Shown: positions 19,775-28,334 of the stretch, one piece after another
How the letters are laid out: each line of letters opens with the position of its first letter
How positions within the stretch are numbered: position 1 is the stretch's first letter
Origin: an uncultured Eubacteriales bacterium
GTDB lineage: Bacteria > Bacillota > Clostridia > Peptostreptococcales > Anaerovoracaceae
Direction: 5' to 3'
Assembly: GCA_902793875.1 (NCBI GenBank)
Contig: CADBFL010000001.1
Coordinates: forward strand, 1-47,168
DNA length: 47,168 nucleotides
Notes under the pieces: generated by a model
What the model saw: only the letters and a program-made list of their open reading frames with translations
Databases searched by the model: none
What the model was told of the DNA's origin: nothing
Translations under genes and position numbers: made by a program

Positions 19775-20404
19775 ATTGGAGCGAAATGAGCCTCAGCCTC
19801 GAAAATGCACCATATACGGCAGGCCGGCAAAGCTAAAACTGGAGCGAAATGAGCGGCAGCCTCGAAAATGCACCAATTTCAGACTGAGCCAGGCGAGAAA
19901 ATTGGAGCGAAATGAGCGCGCACATCAAAAACGCACCATATACGGCAGGCCGGCAGTGCTAAAACTGGAGCGAAATGAGCGTGCATATCAAAAATGCACC
20001 ATATACGGCAGGCCGGCAGTGCTAAAACTGGAGCGAAATGAGCGCCTGCCCCGAAAATGCACCATATACGGCAGGCCGGCAACTTGAAAACTGGAGCGAA
20101 ATGAGCGGCAGCCTCGAAAATGCACCATATACGGCAGACTGACAAGCTGAAAACTGGAGCGAAATGAGCGCGCACATCAAAAACGCACCAATTCCAGGCT
20201 GATCTTAAAGGGAAAATTGGAACCAAATGAACGCATACGACGAAATGGTTCCAATTCCGGAGCGATCTGCAGGAGGAAATTGGAACCAAATGGCCGCGCA
20301 TGCCGAAATGGTTCCAATTCCGGAGTGATCTGCAGGAGGAAATTGGAACCAAATGGCCGCGCATGCCGAAATGGTTCCAATGCCACTCTGATCCGGAAGG
20401 TAAA
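19775..20404. repeat. Array of ten 63-bp hairpin repeats
   Basis: Ten units start at 19775, 19838, 19901, 19964, 20027, 20090, 20153, 20216, 20279 and 20342, exactly 63 bp apart with no insertions or deletions. A degenerate eleventh begins at 20405. Each unit is a hairpin of about 40 bases followed by a 23-base linker. The last three units have perfect or near-perfect arms ATTGGAACCA / TGGTTCCAAT. Earlier units have arms like ATTGGAGCG / CGCACCAAT. Loop and linker sequences vary between units. Because 63 is divisible by three, several frames stay open on both strands (for example, a 21-residue periodic W-x-x-F pattern on the minus strand), but none has a good start or known domain. I treat it as non-coding repeat DNA. 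Confidence 0.85.
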
Positions 20405-20487
20405 ACTGAGGCAAATTGCTGTAAGGCGGCTGACTTTACACAAAACACAGACCGGGAAGGCCTCCTGAAATGAGCAGTCGTCAAAAG

Positions 20488-20594
20488 GTGCGGAAACACT
20501 TCAAGGTATATGAAAGTGCGGAAACACTACAAGATATCTGAATATCTGAGGGTACGGAAATACATCAGGATGCCTGAAGGTGCAAAAACACATT
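20488..20594 (+). repeat. Four degenerate copies of GTGCGGAAACAC
   Basis: Copies begin at 20488, 20516, 20552 (GTACGGAAATAC) and 20580 (GTGCAAAAACAC), 28-36 bp apart. Each is a short GTG...CAC dyad. They fill the space between the 63-bp array and the HAD gene and include the GTG that would give the HAD ORF a longer N-terminus. Confidence 0.6.
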
Positions 20595-20651
20595 AAGACG
20601 CCGGGGGGTTCACCTGATGGAGATAAAGGAAGATCTATTACTGAGCGGGGA

Positions 20652-21299
20652 ATGAAAAAGAAATATATCATCTGGGACTTTGACGGTACCATAGCGTGTA
20701 CCAATGACATAATAATAGAATCCTGGCAGGCGACTTTCCGGCACTATCTTGGGCATGAACTGCCGGTCAGGGAGATAGAGGCGACCTTCGGGGAGACTCT
20801 GATGCATACCATCGCAGAGAAACTGCCCGGGGAGGATCCCGATGAGGTGATGGCCTGCTACAGGGCCTATCAGAATGCCCATTGCGAGGGCAGGGTCTAT
20901 GTGTTCGAAGGAGTGAGGGAGGTCCTGGATGAGCTCAGGACCCGGGGCTGCAGGCTCGGGGTAGCGACATCGAGGACTGCTAAGAGCTTCGGCAAATACA
21001 TGAAGGAGCTGGGCCTCGAAGACAGCATGGATGTCGTCGTCACCATGGAGGATGTCACGAAGCACAAGCCCGATCCCGAGTCGGTCGAAAAGGTGCTCGA
21101 AAAGTTCGGGGCAAAGCCCGAAGAAGCCATCATGATAGGAGATACGAAATACGACATAGCCTGCGCGAACAGGGCGGGAGTCGACAGCGTTCTGGTCGGA
21201 TGGAGCCACTGGGTGGATGAAGACGCGATGGCAGCCGAGGGTATAGAACCGGCGCACCGGATAAAAAGGCCGGAAGAACTGCTCGGCCTGATCGGATAA
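20652..21299 (+). CDS. HAD-superfamily phosphatase (phosphoglycolate-phosphatase-like)
   Basis: The 215-residue protein has all HAD motifs. These are DFDGT at residues 8-12 with the nucleophile Asp, TSRT as motif II, the lysine in KHKPDPE as motif III, and GDTKYDIACANRAGVDS as motif IV with the Mg2+ ligands. The helical cap between motifs I and II indicates the C1 cap type of phosphoglycolate or beta-phosphoglucomutase relatives. The substrate cannot be assigned. I chose ATG 20652, because the longer ORF from GTG 20580 begins inside a degenerate repeat and adds a low-complexity N-terminus. The last dozen codons form the first copy of a tandem repeat that continues past the stop codon. Confidence 0.85.
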   Translation: MKKKYIIWDFDGTIACTNDIIIESWQATFRHYLGHELPVREIEATFGETLMHTIAEKLPGEDPDEVMACYRAYQNAHCEGRVYVFEGVREVLDELRTRGCRLGVATSRTAKSFGKYMKELGLEDSMDVVVTMEDVTKHKPDPESVEKVLEKFGAKPEEAIMIGDTKYDIACANRAGVDSVLVGWSHWVDEDAMAAEGIEPAHRIKRPEELLGLIG

Positions 21300-21398
21300 A
21301 AAAGGCCGGAGGAGCTGCCCGGCCTGATCGGATAAAAAGGCCGAAGGAACTGCCCGGCCTGATCGGATAAAAAGGCCGGAAGAACTGCTCGGCCTGAT
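21258..21398. repeat. Four tandem 35-36-bp hairpin repeats spanning the HAD gene 3' end
   Basis: Units start at 21258, 21293, 21329 and 21364. Each reads CGGATAAAAA, then AGGCCG, an 11-base loop and CGGCCT, so each forms a 6-bp stem. On the minus strand the stem is followed by five or six T residues, like an intrinsic terminator. The first unit encodes the C-terminus of the HAD protein, and the stop codon lies at the start of the second. No minus-strand gene upstream needs a terminator here. Confidence 0.8.
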
Positions 21399-21505
21399 CG
21401 GGTGAACGTGATCGAAAAACTGTTACCGAGTGATCATGATCATATTGCAAAGCAGGAACGCAGCTGAGGATGCGCGCGTGTCTGCAGGAATCAAAAGGAG
21501 ACAAA

Positions 21506-22631
21506 ATGCTGCAGCTAGAAGAAATAAGAAGCCAGCTTCCGGCTCTCATGGAGCAGATAGAGGAAGTGGGAGGTTATCTTTGACCCGGCGGGTCTTGAGA
21601 AACGCATAAAAGAGCTCGAGGACGAGAGCCTGAAGGACGGATTCTGGAACGACCAGAAGAAGGCGCAGAAGGTGCTGAAAGAAAAGAAATCTCTCGAAGG
21701 CAGACTTGCCGAATACGAGAAGCTTTCTTCTGATGCCGCCGAACTTCCGGATCTCATAGAGATAGCGGAGGAACTCGATGACGAGGACGAGGCGAAGAGC
21801 GTGGTCGCGACATTCGATGAACTTGCCGAGGAGCTCGAGGACCTGAAGACCAGGATGCTGCTGTCCGGAAAATACGACAGCAGGGACTGTATACTGAGCA
21901 TACACTCGGGCACGGGCGGAGTCGACGCGAACGACTGGGCCGAGATGCTCGAGAGGATGTACCTCAGATACTGCGAGAAGAAGGGCTTCAAAACGAAGCT
22001 GCTCGACAGGCAGGATGACGTCGACTACGGCATCAAGAGCTCGACCATACAGGTAGAGGGCGACAACGCATACGGACTTCTGAAGTCCGAGACGGGAGTC
22101 CACAGACTGGTCAGGATATCCCCGTTCAACGCGATGGGAAAGCGCCAGACATCGTTCGCGGCGGTCGAGGTCGTGCCGGATATAGGTGATGATATCGAAG
22201 TCAACATAGATCCGGGTGATCTCAAGATCGACACGTACAGATCGGGCGGCGCGGGCGGCCAGCACGTCAACACGACGGATTCGGCTGTCAGGATCACCCA
22301 CCTTCCGACCGGCATAGTCGTGACCTGTCAGAACGAGAGGTCGCAGATCATGAACCGCGAGGTGGCGATGAAGATCCTTGTGTCCAAGCTGACGAAGATC
22401 GCCGAAGAGGCCCACAAGGAGAACCTCAACGAGATAAAGGGCGACCAGTCGATGGCGACCTGGGGCTCGCAGATAAGAAACTACGTATTCCAGCCCTACA
22501 CCATGGTCAAGGACACGAGGACCGGCGCCGAGGTCGGAAACGTCGATGCGGTGATGGACGGCGACATCGATGTGTTCGTGAGGGCCAAGCTCTCGCAGGA
22601 CGCGGCTCAGAGCGGGAAACCGGCGGAATAG
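21506..22631 (+). CDS. prfB: Peptide chain release factor 2 (programmed +1 frameshift)
   Basis: The gene is read in two frames. ATG at 21506 (AAAAGGAG upstream) opens 25 codons ending GGT TAT CTT TGA. A +1 shift at CTT-TGA-C moves the ribosome into the frame that ends at TAG 22629-22631, giving about 374 residues, close to the family length. The GGQ motif that triggers peptide release appears as GGAGGQHVNTTDSAVRITH. RF2 recognises UGA and UAA stop codons, so low RF2 raises shifting at the in-frame TGA and thereby its own synthesis. It is followed directly by a lipoprotein gene and preceded by the terminal HAD repeats. Confidence 0.96.
21571..21584 (+). promoter_or_regulatory. RF2 autoregulatory frameshift site
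   Basis: A Shine-Dalgarno-like GGGAGG ends four bases before the slippery CTT; TGA is at 21581-21583 and a C follows, the classic TATCTTTGAC context. The spacing from the internal SD-like sequence to CTT matches bacterial prfB frameshift cassettes. Confidence 0.95.
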
Positions 22632-22680
22632 AAAAGAACAGGAAGGACTGCAGGATAGAAAAGAACAGGAAGGACTGCAG
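22628..22680 (+). repeat. 27-bp tandem duplication containing the ribosome site
   Basis: A 26-base sequence beginning ATAGAAAAGAACAGGAAGGA occurs at 22628-22653 and again at 22655-22680 with identical bases. The first copy contains the prfB stop codon; the second supplies AGGAAGGA in front of the lipoprotein ATG. The duplication looks recent. Confidence 0.9.
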
Positions 22681-22681
22681 A

Positions 22682-23458
22682 ATGGAAAAGCGCAGGATAA
22701 ATAAAGTCTCGGGAATCATGAAAAAACTTGCGGCTGCCGCGCTTGTGCTGGCCGTGGTATCAGTGTTTACTGCATGCAGCGGCGGGCAAGAAGAAGCTTC
22801 GGAAGACCTTAAAGTCATATATGACTGCTACTCGGAAAACGAAGTGGAATTCTCTACCGGGAACGGAAAACCTGTCAATACCCGTGAACACCTCTTTGTG
22901 GTGGAAAATGTTTCAGATAAGAGTATCGGCGAAGCAAAGATCCGCATCGATGCACTCGATGAGAACGGAGATGCGCTGACAAAGACAGCCGGCACCTCCG
23001 GCATCTATCATCTGCCTTATCTCATGCCCGGCGAAAAAGCGGTCGTAAGCTGCATGGATGCCGAGTGGACGGATGTCCCGGCAGGTTTCAGAACAGAGAT
23101 CACGGGAGGACGGGCAGATAAAGGAAGCGGAGCGCCGCTTACGATCACGTCTGCGTCGGAGACCTCTCCTTATTCCTGGGAGATAACGGTGAAAAATGAA
23201 GGCGACAGCGATGTGAAATGGGTGAACGGCTCTTTTGTTTCAGGCGACTCCGAAGATGACGCTGAAAGGATGCCTGTTCTGTTCGCGGTGGTAAAAGATG
23301 AGGGCGATGGAAAGATCGTTCGTGAAGGCGCCATGCTCAAAGGGGATGACTTTGCTATTGAAGATATCAATATCGCTCCGGGAGAGGAATACACAGCGGG
23401 ATTCAGTTTTGATGCACCGCTTGAAGATCCGGAATTCATAGTATGCTGGAGAATATGA
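22682..23458 (+). CDS. Putative lipoprotein of unknown function
   Basis: The 258-residue protein has a basic N-terminus (MEKRRINK), a hydrophobic stretch AAAALVLAVVSV and the lipobox FTAC at about residues 29-32, so it should be a cell-surface lipoprotein. An internal Met (22718) would give a more compact signal, but it has a poorer ribosome site. The mature part contains two similar beta-rich halves, suggested by FVVENVSDKSIGEAKIRIDALDE and WEITVKNEGDSDVKWVNGSF. Both look like FxxLD/DUF-type Ig-like domains that discuss backbone-rich strands. I do not recognise a named family. It sits between prfB and addB without an obvious functional tie. Confidence 0.75.
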   Translation: MEKRRINKVSGIMKKLAAAALVLAVVSVFTACSGGQEEASEDLKVIYDCYSENEVEFSTGNGKPVNTREHLFVVENVSDKSIGEAKIRIDALDENGDALTKTAGTSGIYHLPYLMPGEKAVVSCMDAEWTDVPAGFRTEITGGRADKGSGAPLTITSASETSPYSWEITVKNEGDSDVKWVNGSFVSGDSEDDAERMPVLFAVVKDEGDGKIVREGAMLKGDDFAIEDINIAPGEEYTAGFSFDAPLEDPEFIVCWRI

Positions 23459-23477
23459 CACGGTCCTGAACAGACAA

Positions 23478-26400
23478 ATGCTGAGGATATACGCGGGCAG
23501 AGAGAATATAGAAAAGGAACGTTTCATCTACGATCGCATCAGGGAGCGCGGAGGTGAGACGTTTGTTTTGGTGCCCGATCAGTACACGCTGGTCGCCGAA
23601 GAGCAGGCGCTCATGCATCTCGGGACGGACTGCCTCTTCGATACGGAGATACTCTCGATGAACAGGCTCGGACTCAGGGTGCTGACCGAACAGGGAACGG
23701 AATCCGTCCGTATGCTCGACAAATACGGCAGGTTCATGCTTCTGAACCTCCTGATAAAAGAGCACATGGAGGACTTTGAGATATTCCGCCGTCCGGCAGG
23801 GAAACTCGGGTTCACATCGATGCTGAACGACTTCATATCCGAGTTCAAGCAGCAGGACTGCAGTCTCGACGAGGTCGAAGAGCTGCTCTCGGAAAGCGGG
23901 GACGACCCGATACTCACGGCCAAGCTGAAAGAGCTCCGGGGAGTCATCGATGCGTATGAAGAAAGGATAAGCGGAGTCTTCACCGATTCCGAGGACTACA
24001 TCGCGATGTACGTAGCGGCGATAAAGGATTCGAAGCTTGTGCGCGGCAGGACCTTCTGGATATACGGCTACGACAGCATCACGCCGAAGTTCGCCGACGC
24101 CGTGATCGAGCTCGCGTCTGCGGCGGAATCGGTCAATTTCGTGGTCAACAGAGGGGACTTCGGCCTCGATGACAGGCTGATCAGGTCGCTTTCGGGACTC
24201 GCCGCTTCAAAGAACATCGATGTATCGTGCGAAGAGATCGATGAGTCCGCGTACGGATCCGAAAAATCCGCGACCGTGTCGCGCATCGAAAAGTATCTCT
24301 TCAAAGACAGCCTGAGCGAGGAGGAAAGAAAAGAAAACGAGGACTTCATCCCCGCGGATCTTACGCTGCTGTGCGCGGCAAATCCGTACTACGAGGCTGA
24401 GAGCGCGGCCGCCTACATATGGCACCTTGTGAGGGACCTCGGCTACAGGATGAAAGAGATACAGGTCATAGCAAACGACGAGGGCGCGATGCAGCCTGTA
24501 ATAAGGAGGGTCTTCGCCGAATACGGCCTGCCGGTATTCGCGGATTCGTCGAGGGACATAACTGACAGCGCGGCGGTCAGCTTCATAGTCGACATGCTCG
24601 AGTTCGTCAGGAGCCGCAAGCTGCCGCAGTATCTGTTCGCGATGCTCAAGTCCGGACTCACGGAGTTTGACGACAGCGACATAGAAGACCTCGAAAACTA
24701 TGCGAGAGCATACCGCATAAAAGGTTCGATGTGGGACAGACCGTTCAGGTACGGAGCGGATGATCTGGGCGAAGAGAAGTTCGCAGCCGTCGAGTCGATG
24801 AGGGAAGTCATCATGTCGAAGATATCCGTCCTCGAGGCCCTTGCGAAAAAGGGCGAAAGGACGGTCGGAGAATTCACCGGCGCGTTCAGAAAGTATCTGA
24901 GGGACGACTGGCGCCTCGGAGAAAAGGTCGCCGAAGCTGCGGCCCTTCAGGAGAAGGCCGGTCTCCACGATGAAGCCCAGAGGATGACCCAGAGCTTCGA
25001 AAAGGCGCTTGAGATACTCGCTCAGATGGACGAGATAATGGGAGACTCCGCCATGGATCCGGAGGAGTTTACGGACATATACGAAGCCGGGCTTTCGGAC
25101 GTGGAGGTCGGGGTGATCCCGCCGGCGGCCGACGCGCTTTCGATGGGCACCATGATAAGGACCCGCCCGGGCAGGATCCGCGCCGCCGTCATACTCGGCG
25201 CCAACGAAGGCGTGCTGCCTCTGACTCCTTCGACCGAAGGGCTCTTCTCGGCGGATGAGAAGGAATACTTCAGGGAGAAGGGATTTGCCCTCGGCAGTCT
25301 CGACGACATAAAGATGGATGAAGAGAATTCGGCGATGTACAGGATGATGTCGAAGCCGGCCGAAAAGATATACATAAGCTGGTCGATGACCGACACCAGC
25401 GGAGGCGACGCCGGCGAAAGCCCTGTTATCGAGACGATACGGGGGCTCTTCCCGAAAACGAAAGAAAGCGGATTCGTCAGAAAGGATATAATAAGCGAAG
25501 GCTGGGGGCTCGGCCTGGTGCAGGAGCCGGACGAGGCCATGCGCCACCTCATAAACCGCATGAAGGACCCGAACTCGCCTGAAGAGCCGGAGGCGCTGAC
25601 CGCGGCCCTGCTGAAATGGTACGCGGACAACAGAAAAGACAGGCTGGAGGCGATGCTGGCTGCGGCGGACTACGACAACGACCCGGCGCCTCTTTCGCGC
25701 AGCACCGCAAAAGAACTGTACACGGGAAGCGACGGGGCGCTGAGGCTCAGCGCATCCTCGATCAGCGGATATGTGAACTGCCCGTTCGGATACTTCATCG
25801 ACAAGGGCCTCAGACCGAAAGAGGAGAGGGAATTCGCAAGCGACTCGCGCTCGGTGGGAGATGTTTACCACGAGTGCCTGATGGCGGTAGCCAGGCAGAT
25901 AATGTCGGACAGCGCGCTGCCGCAGAAGATAAGGGACGGTGACAGCGAAGAACTCGAGGCGCTGGTGAACGCCGCGCTCGACGAGCTTTCATCGTCATAC
26001 AGAGGAGGACTCTTCATATCCACCGGGAGCGAGGAGTTCCGCATGAGCCGCATAAGGGAGATATGCGCAGCCGCGGCAAAGGCGATGGCAGAGCAGCTGA
26101 GCGCCATGTCGGTGAGCTCGGCGGATTTCGAGGAGGCTTTCGGAAGGAGCGGCAGGTTCGGCCCGATAAGCTTCAGATCCGGAGAGGATGAAGTCTTCGT
26201 CGAGGGAAGGATAGACCGCGCGGACTATCTGGATGTGGACGGCAGCCGGCGCGTGAGGATAGTCGACTACAAGACCGGCGCAGACAAGCTCGATCTCTGG
26301 AAGATGAGGCAGGGCCTGAAGATGCAGCTGATGATATATCTGATGTCGGCGTCGGGAGAAGGTCTGGAGCCGGCGGGCATGTTCTACTTCAACATCAGCG

Positions 26401-26828
26401 ACCCTATAGAAGCGGCCAACGACAAGGCGATGAGCAAGCTCGAAGAGATCAGCGGCAGGAAGCCGGAAGACTCTTTCGCGCTCAGGGGAGCCTTCATAGA
26501 TGAAGAGGGCATACTCGACGCGATGCCGCCTTCCGTCCTGCAGTCGGCAAAAGACGGCATCAGCCGCGAGGAGTACGAAGAAGTGAGAGCCGATGTGCTC
26601 GGACAGATAGAGAAGACCGCGGAGGGGATTCTGAACGGCAGGATAGGCATCAATCCGCTCAGGAACGACAATGTGCTCGTGTGCAGGAACTGCAGCTACG
26701 GGCCGGTCTGCAGGCGTGACAGGGGGTATGCGAAGAACCGGTACCGCAGCCTGAAACCTAAGCCGAAAAAGGACGCCGCGGAAACAAGCGAAAAGAAGAA
26801 GACAGCGAAGGACGATCGGGATTCCTGA
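23478..26828 (+). CDS. addB: ATP-dependent nuclease subunit B (AddB-like)
   Basis: The 1116-residue protein matches AddB in length and layout. The N-terminus contains VLVPDQYTLVAEEQAL and LSMNRLGLRVL, as in AddB. A UvrD-like inactive helicase region follows, then a C-terminal PD-(D/E)XK nuclease with GRIDRADYLDVD and DYKTG (Asp930, Lys932). Four cysteines, C768 and the C-x2-C-x5-C at 1069, 1072 and 1078, match the AddB iron-sulfur cluster. AddAB resects double-strand breaks and produces recombinogenic ends. Two oddities: the N-terminal P-loop seen in many AddB proteins is replaced by GRENIEKERF, and no addA follows. The next gene overlaps (TGATG) and encodes a metallo-hydrolase instead. The ribosome site is weak. 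Confidence 0.88.
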   Translation: MLRIYAGRENIEKERFIYDRIRERGGETFVLVPDQYTLVAEEQALMHLGTDCLFDTEILSMNRLGLRVLTEQGTESVRMLDKYGRFMLLNLLIKEHMEDFEIFRRPAGKLGFTSMLNDFISEFKQQDCSLDEVEELLSESGDDPILTAKLKELRGVIDAYEERISGVFTDSEDYIAMYVAAIKDSKLVRGRTFWIYGYDSITPKFADAVIELASAAESVNFVVNRGDFGLDDRLIRSLSGLAASKNIDVSCEEIDESAYGSEKSATVSRIEKYLFKDSLSEEERKENEDFIPADLTLLCAANPYYEAESAAAYIWHLVRDLGYRMKEIQVIANDEGAMQPVIRRVFAEYGLPVFADSSRDITDSAAVSFIVDMLEFVRSRKLPQYLFAMLKSGLTEFDDSDIEDLENYARAYRIKGSMWDRPFRYGADDLGEEKFAAVESMREVIMSKISVLEALAKKGERTVGEFTGAFRKYLRDDWRLGEKVAEAAALQEKAGLHDEAQRMTQSFEKALEILAQMDEIMGDSAMDPEEFTDIYEAGLSDVEVGVIPPAADALSMGTMIRTRPGRIRAAVILGANEGVLPLTPSTEGLFSADEKEYFREKGFALGSLDDIKMDEENSAMYRMMSKPAEKIYISWSMTDTSGGDAGESPVIETIRGLFPKTKESGFVRKDIISEGWGLGLVQEPDEAMRHLINRMKDPNSPEEPEALTAALLKWYADNRKDRLEAMLAAADYDNDPAPLSRSTAKELYTGSDGALRLSASSISGYVNCPFGYFIDKGLRPKEEREFASDSRSVGDVYHECLMAVARQIMSDSALPQKIRDGDSEELEALVNAALDELSSSYRGGLFISTGSEEFRMSRIREICAAAAKAMAEQLSAMSVSSADFEEAFGRSGRFGPISFRSGEDEVFVEGRIDRADYLDVDGSRRVRIVDYKTGADKLDLWKMRQGLKMQLMIYLMSASGEGLEPAGMFYFNISDPIEAANDKAMSKLEEISGRKPEDSFALRGAFIDEEGILDAMPPSVLQSAKDGISREEYEEVRADVLGQIEKTAEGILNGRIGINPLRNDNVLVCRNCSYGPVCRRDRGYAKNRYRSLKPKPKKDAAETSEKKKTAKDDRDS

Positions 26829-27793
26829 TGGAGATAGTATCGGCGGGGAGCAGCAGCTCCGGCAATTCATACATCATAATAGCGGGACCGCACACCATAA
26901 TACTCGATGTGGGCCTGCCGGCGAAGAAGATAAAGGGGGCGCTCGAGCATCTCGGATGCGCGCCTGAAGACGTCGGCGCCGTTCTCGTCACGCATGAGCA
27001 TGTCGACCACGTGAAAAGCGTCAGGGCGATCAGCCGCTGCTGCATGAACGCGGATTTCTTTGCGAGCGCGGGGACGGTCAGGAGCGCTCAGAACTTCAGC
27101 CATGTTCCCGAAGAACGCATCCGGCTGATGAGAAGCGGAGACAGCGTCGTGATCACAGGCGCCGACAAAGCGCGGGGTGATGAAACGCCGGACATGCCGG
27201 ATGACGAACTCTGCGCGGATGACGAGCTCTGCGCGGATAAAGAGATCTGCGCGGATGACGCGGATGACAGAGTGGTGATACGCTCGTTTTCGCTCAGTCA
27301 CGACGCGGCGGAGCCGCTCGGCTTCTCGGTCGAAGCCGGGGGCGAGAAACTCGCCGTCGTGACCGACTGCGGCACCATAAACGACGAGGTGTTCGAGGCC
27401 GTGAAGGACGCGGACCAGCTCGTTTTCGAGGCCAACCACGAAGAGGAGATGCTGATGTTCGGAGAGTATCCGTATCCGGTGAAGGTCAGGATAAAAAGCG
27501 ACATGGGCCACCTCTCCAATGTCTGCGCCGGCGACGTTCTGGCGCGCATACTCGAATACCGCGCACGGCGCCGTGAGCAGCGTCAGGGGGACGGTTCTTC
27601 CGATGCTCCCGTCCGCAGGCCGCTCCGGATAATGCTGGCGCATCTGAGTTTTCACAACAACACGCCTGACTTTGCGAAGCAGACCGTCGAGGACAGGCTC
27701 GATGCGGCAGGCTTCATGAAAGGCAGTGACTATCTGCTCGACGTCGCCGCAAAGGAAGGTCTCACATTCATGCCGGGAGAGAGCGATGCTTGA
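26828..27793 (+). CDS. MBL-fold metallo-hydrolase (YycJ/WalJ-like)
   Basis: The protein carries the metal-binding THEHVDH motif at about residues 55-61, with SAGSSSSGNSYII at the start, the pattern of YycJ/WalJ proteins. SHDAAEPLGF, VTDCGTINDEVFEAVKDADQLVFEANHEEEML and a final LAHLSFHNN complete the family layout. These enzymes are exonuclease-like and help coordinate cell-wall and DNA processes. At 321 residues it is longer than usual. The extra length is an acidic insertion near residue 118-140 built from ELCADD-type repeats. The ATG overlaps the addB stop, and its stop overlaps the rlmH start, so the three genes are coupled. Confidence 0.85.
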   Translation: MEIVSAGSSSSGNSYIIIAGPHTIILDVGLPAKKIKGALEHLGCAPEDVGAVLVTHEHVDHVKSVRAISRCCMNADFFASAGTVRSAQNFSHVPEERIRLMRSGDSVVITGADKARGDETPDMPDDELCADDELCADKEICADDADDRVVIRSFSLSHDAAEPLGFSVEAGGEKLAVVTDCGTINDEVFEAVKDADQLVFEANHEEEMLMFGEYPYPVKVRIKSDMGHLSNVCAGDVLARILEYRARRREQRQGDGSSDAPVRRPLRIMLAHLSFHNNTPDFAKQTVEDRLDAAGFMKGSDYLLDVAAKEGLTFMPGESDA

Positions 27794-28265
27794 GATAAAG
27801 ATCATCTGCGTCGGAAAACTGAAAGAAAGATACTGGGAGGCGGCGATCGCCGAGTACATGAAGAGGCTCGGCGCATACTGCAGGATCTCCGTGACCGAGG
27901 TCCGAGAGGAGAAACTGCCCGCCAACGCTTCGCCGGCCGATGAGCGCGCCGTGATGGAGGCGGAGGGCAGGGCCATCCTCTCGAAGACCGCCAAGGGAGA
28001 CTGCGTGATCGCGCTCGATGTGAGAGGCAGGGAGCTCAGCTCGGAGGAGCTTGCCGAAAAGATAAGACAGACCGCCTTTACACATCCGGTGATAGTCTTT
28101 ATCATAGGGGGGAGCCTCGGGCTCAGCGATGAAGTAAAACAGAGAGCGGATCTCAGGATGAGCTTCGGCAGGATCACCCTGCCGCATCAGCTCGCGAGGG
28201 TCGTTCTGGCAGAGCAGATATACAGGGCGTTCAAGATCAACGCCGGAGAAACATACCACAAGTGA
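27786..28265 (+). CDS. rlmH: 23S rRNA (pseudouridine1915-N3)-methyltransferase RlmH
   Basis: With ATG 27786 the product is 159 residues, exactly the RlmH length, and begins MLEIKIICVGKLKERYWEAA. LDVRGRELSSEE, the SAM-binding FIIGGSLGLSDEV and the terminal AEQIYRAFKINAGETYHK are diagnostic. RlmH methylates pseudouridine 1915 in helix 69 of 23S rRNA as a knotted SPOUT dimer. The start lies eight bases inside the preceding gene. A longer ORF beginning at 27726 adds 20 residues unlike RlmH and is rejected. Confidence 0.96.
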   Translation: MLEIKIICVGKLKERYWEAAIAEYMKRLGAYCRISVTEVREEKLPANASPADERAVMEAEGRAILSKTAKGDCVIALDVRGRELSSEELAEKIRQTAFTHPVIVFIIGGSLGLSDEVKQRADLRMSFGRITLPHQLARVVLAEQIYRAFKINAGETYHK

Positions 28266-28334
28266 GCCGGAAGGGATCAGGAAGGACCAGAAGGACCGTC
28301 CTGCTGACAGACCCTCGGCACGGAAAGGAATCAG

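Noticed and set aside
20216..20390. T-box-like TGGAACCA in the 63-bp repeats
   Set aside because: The motif is the left arm of a palindrome (TGGAACCA/TGGTTCCA) repeated in tandem. No T-box stem I, specifier loop or downstream amino-acid gene follows.
19776..20499. Open frames with 21-residue repeats across the 63-bp array on both strands
   Set aside because: Several frames on both strands stay open simply because the unit is 63 bp. None has a convincing start, signal or known domain. Coding is not excluded, but it is not supported.
27726..27785. Longer start for rlmH
   Set aside because: The extra 20 residues are unlike RlmH and overlap the upstream gene; ATG 27786 gives the exact family length.
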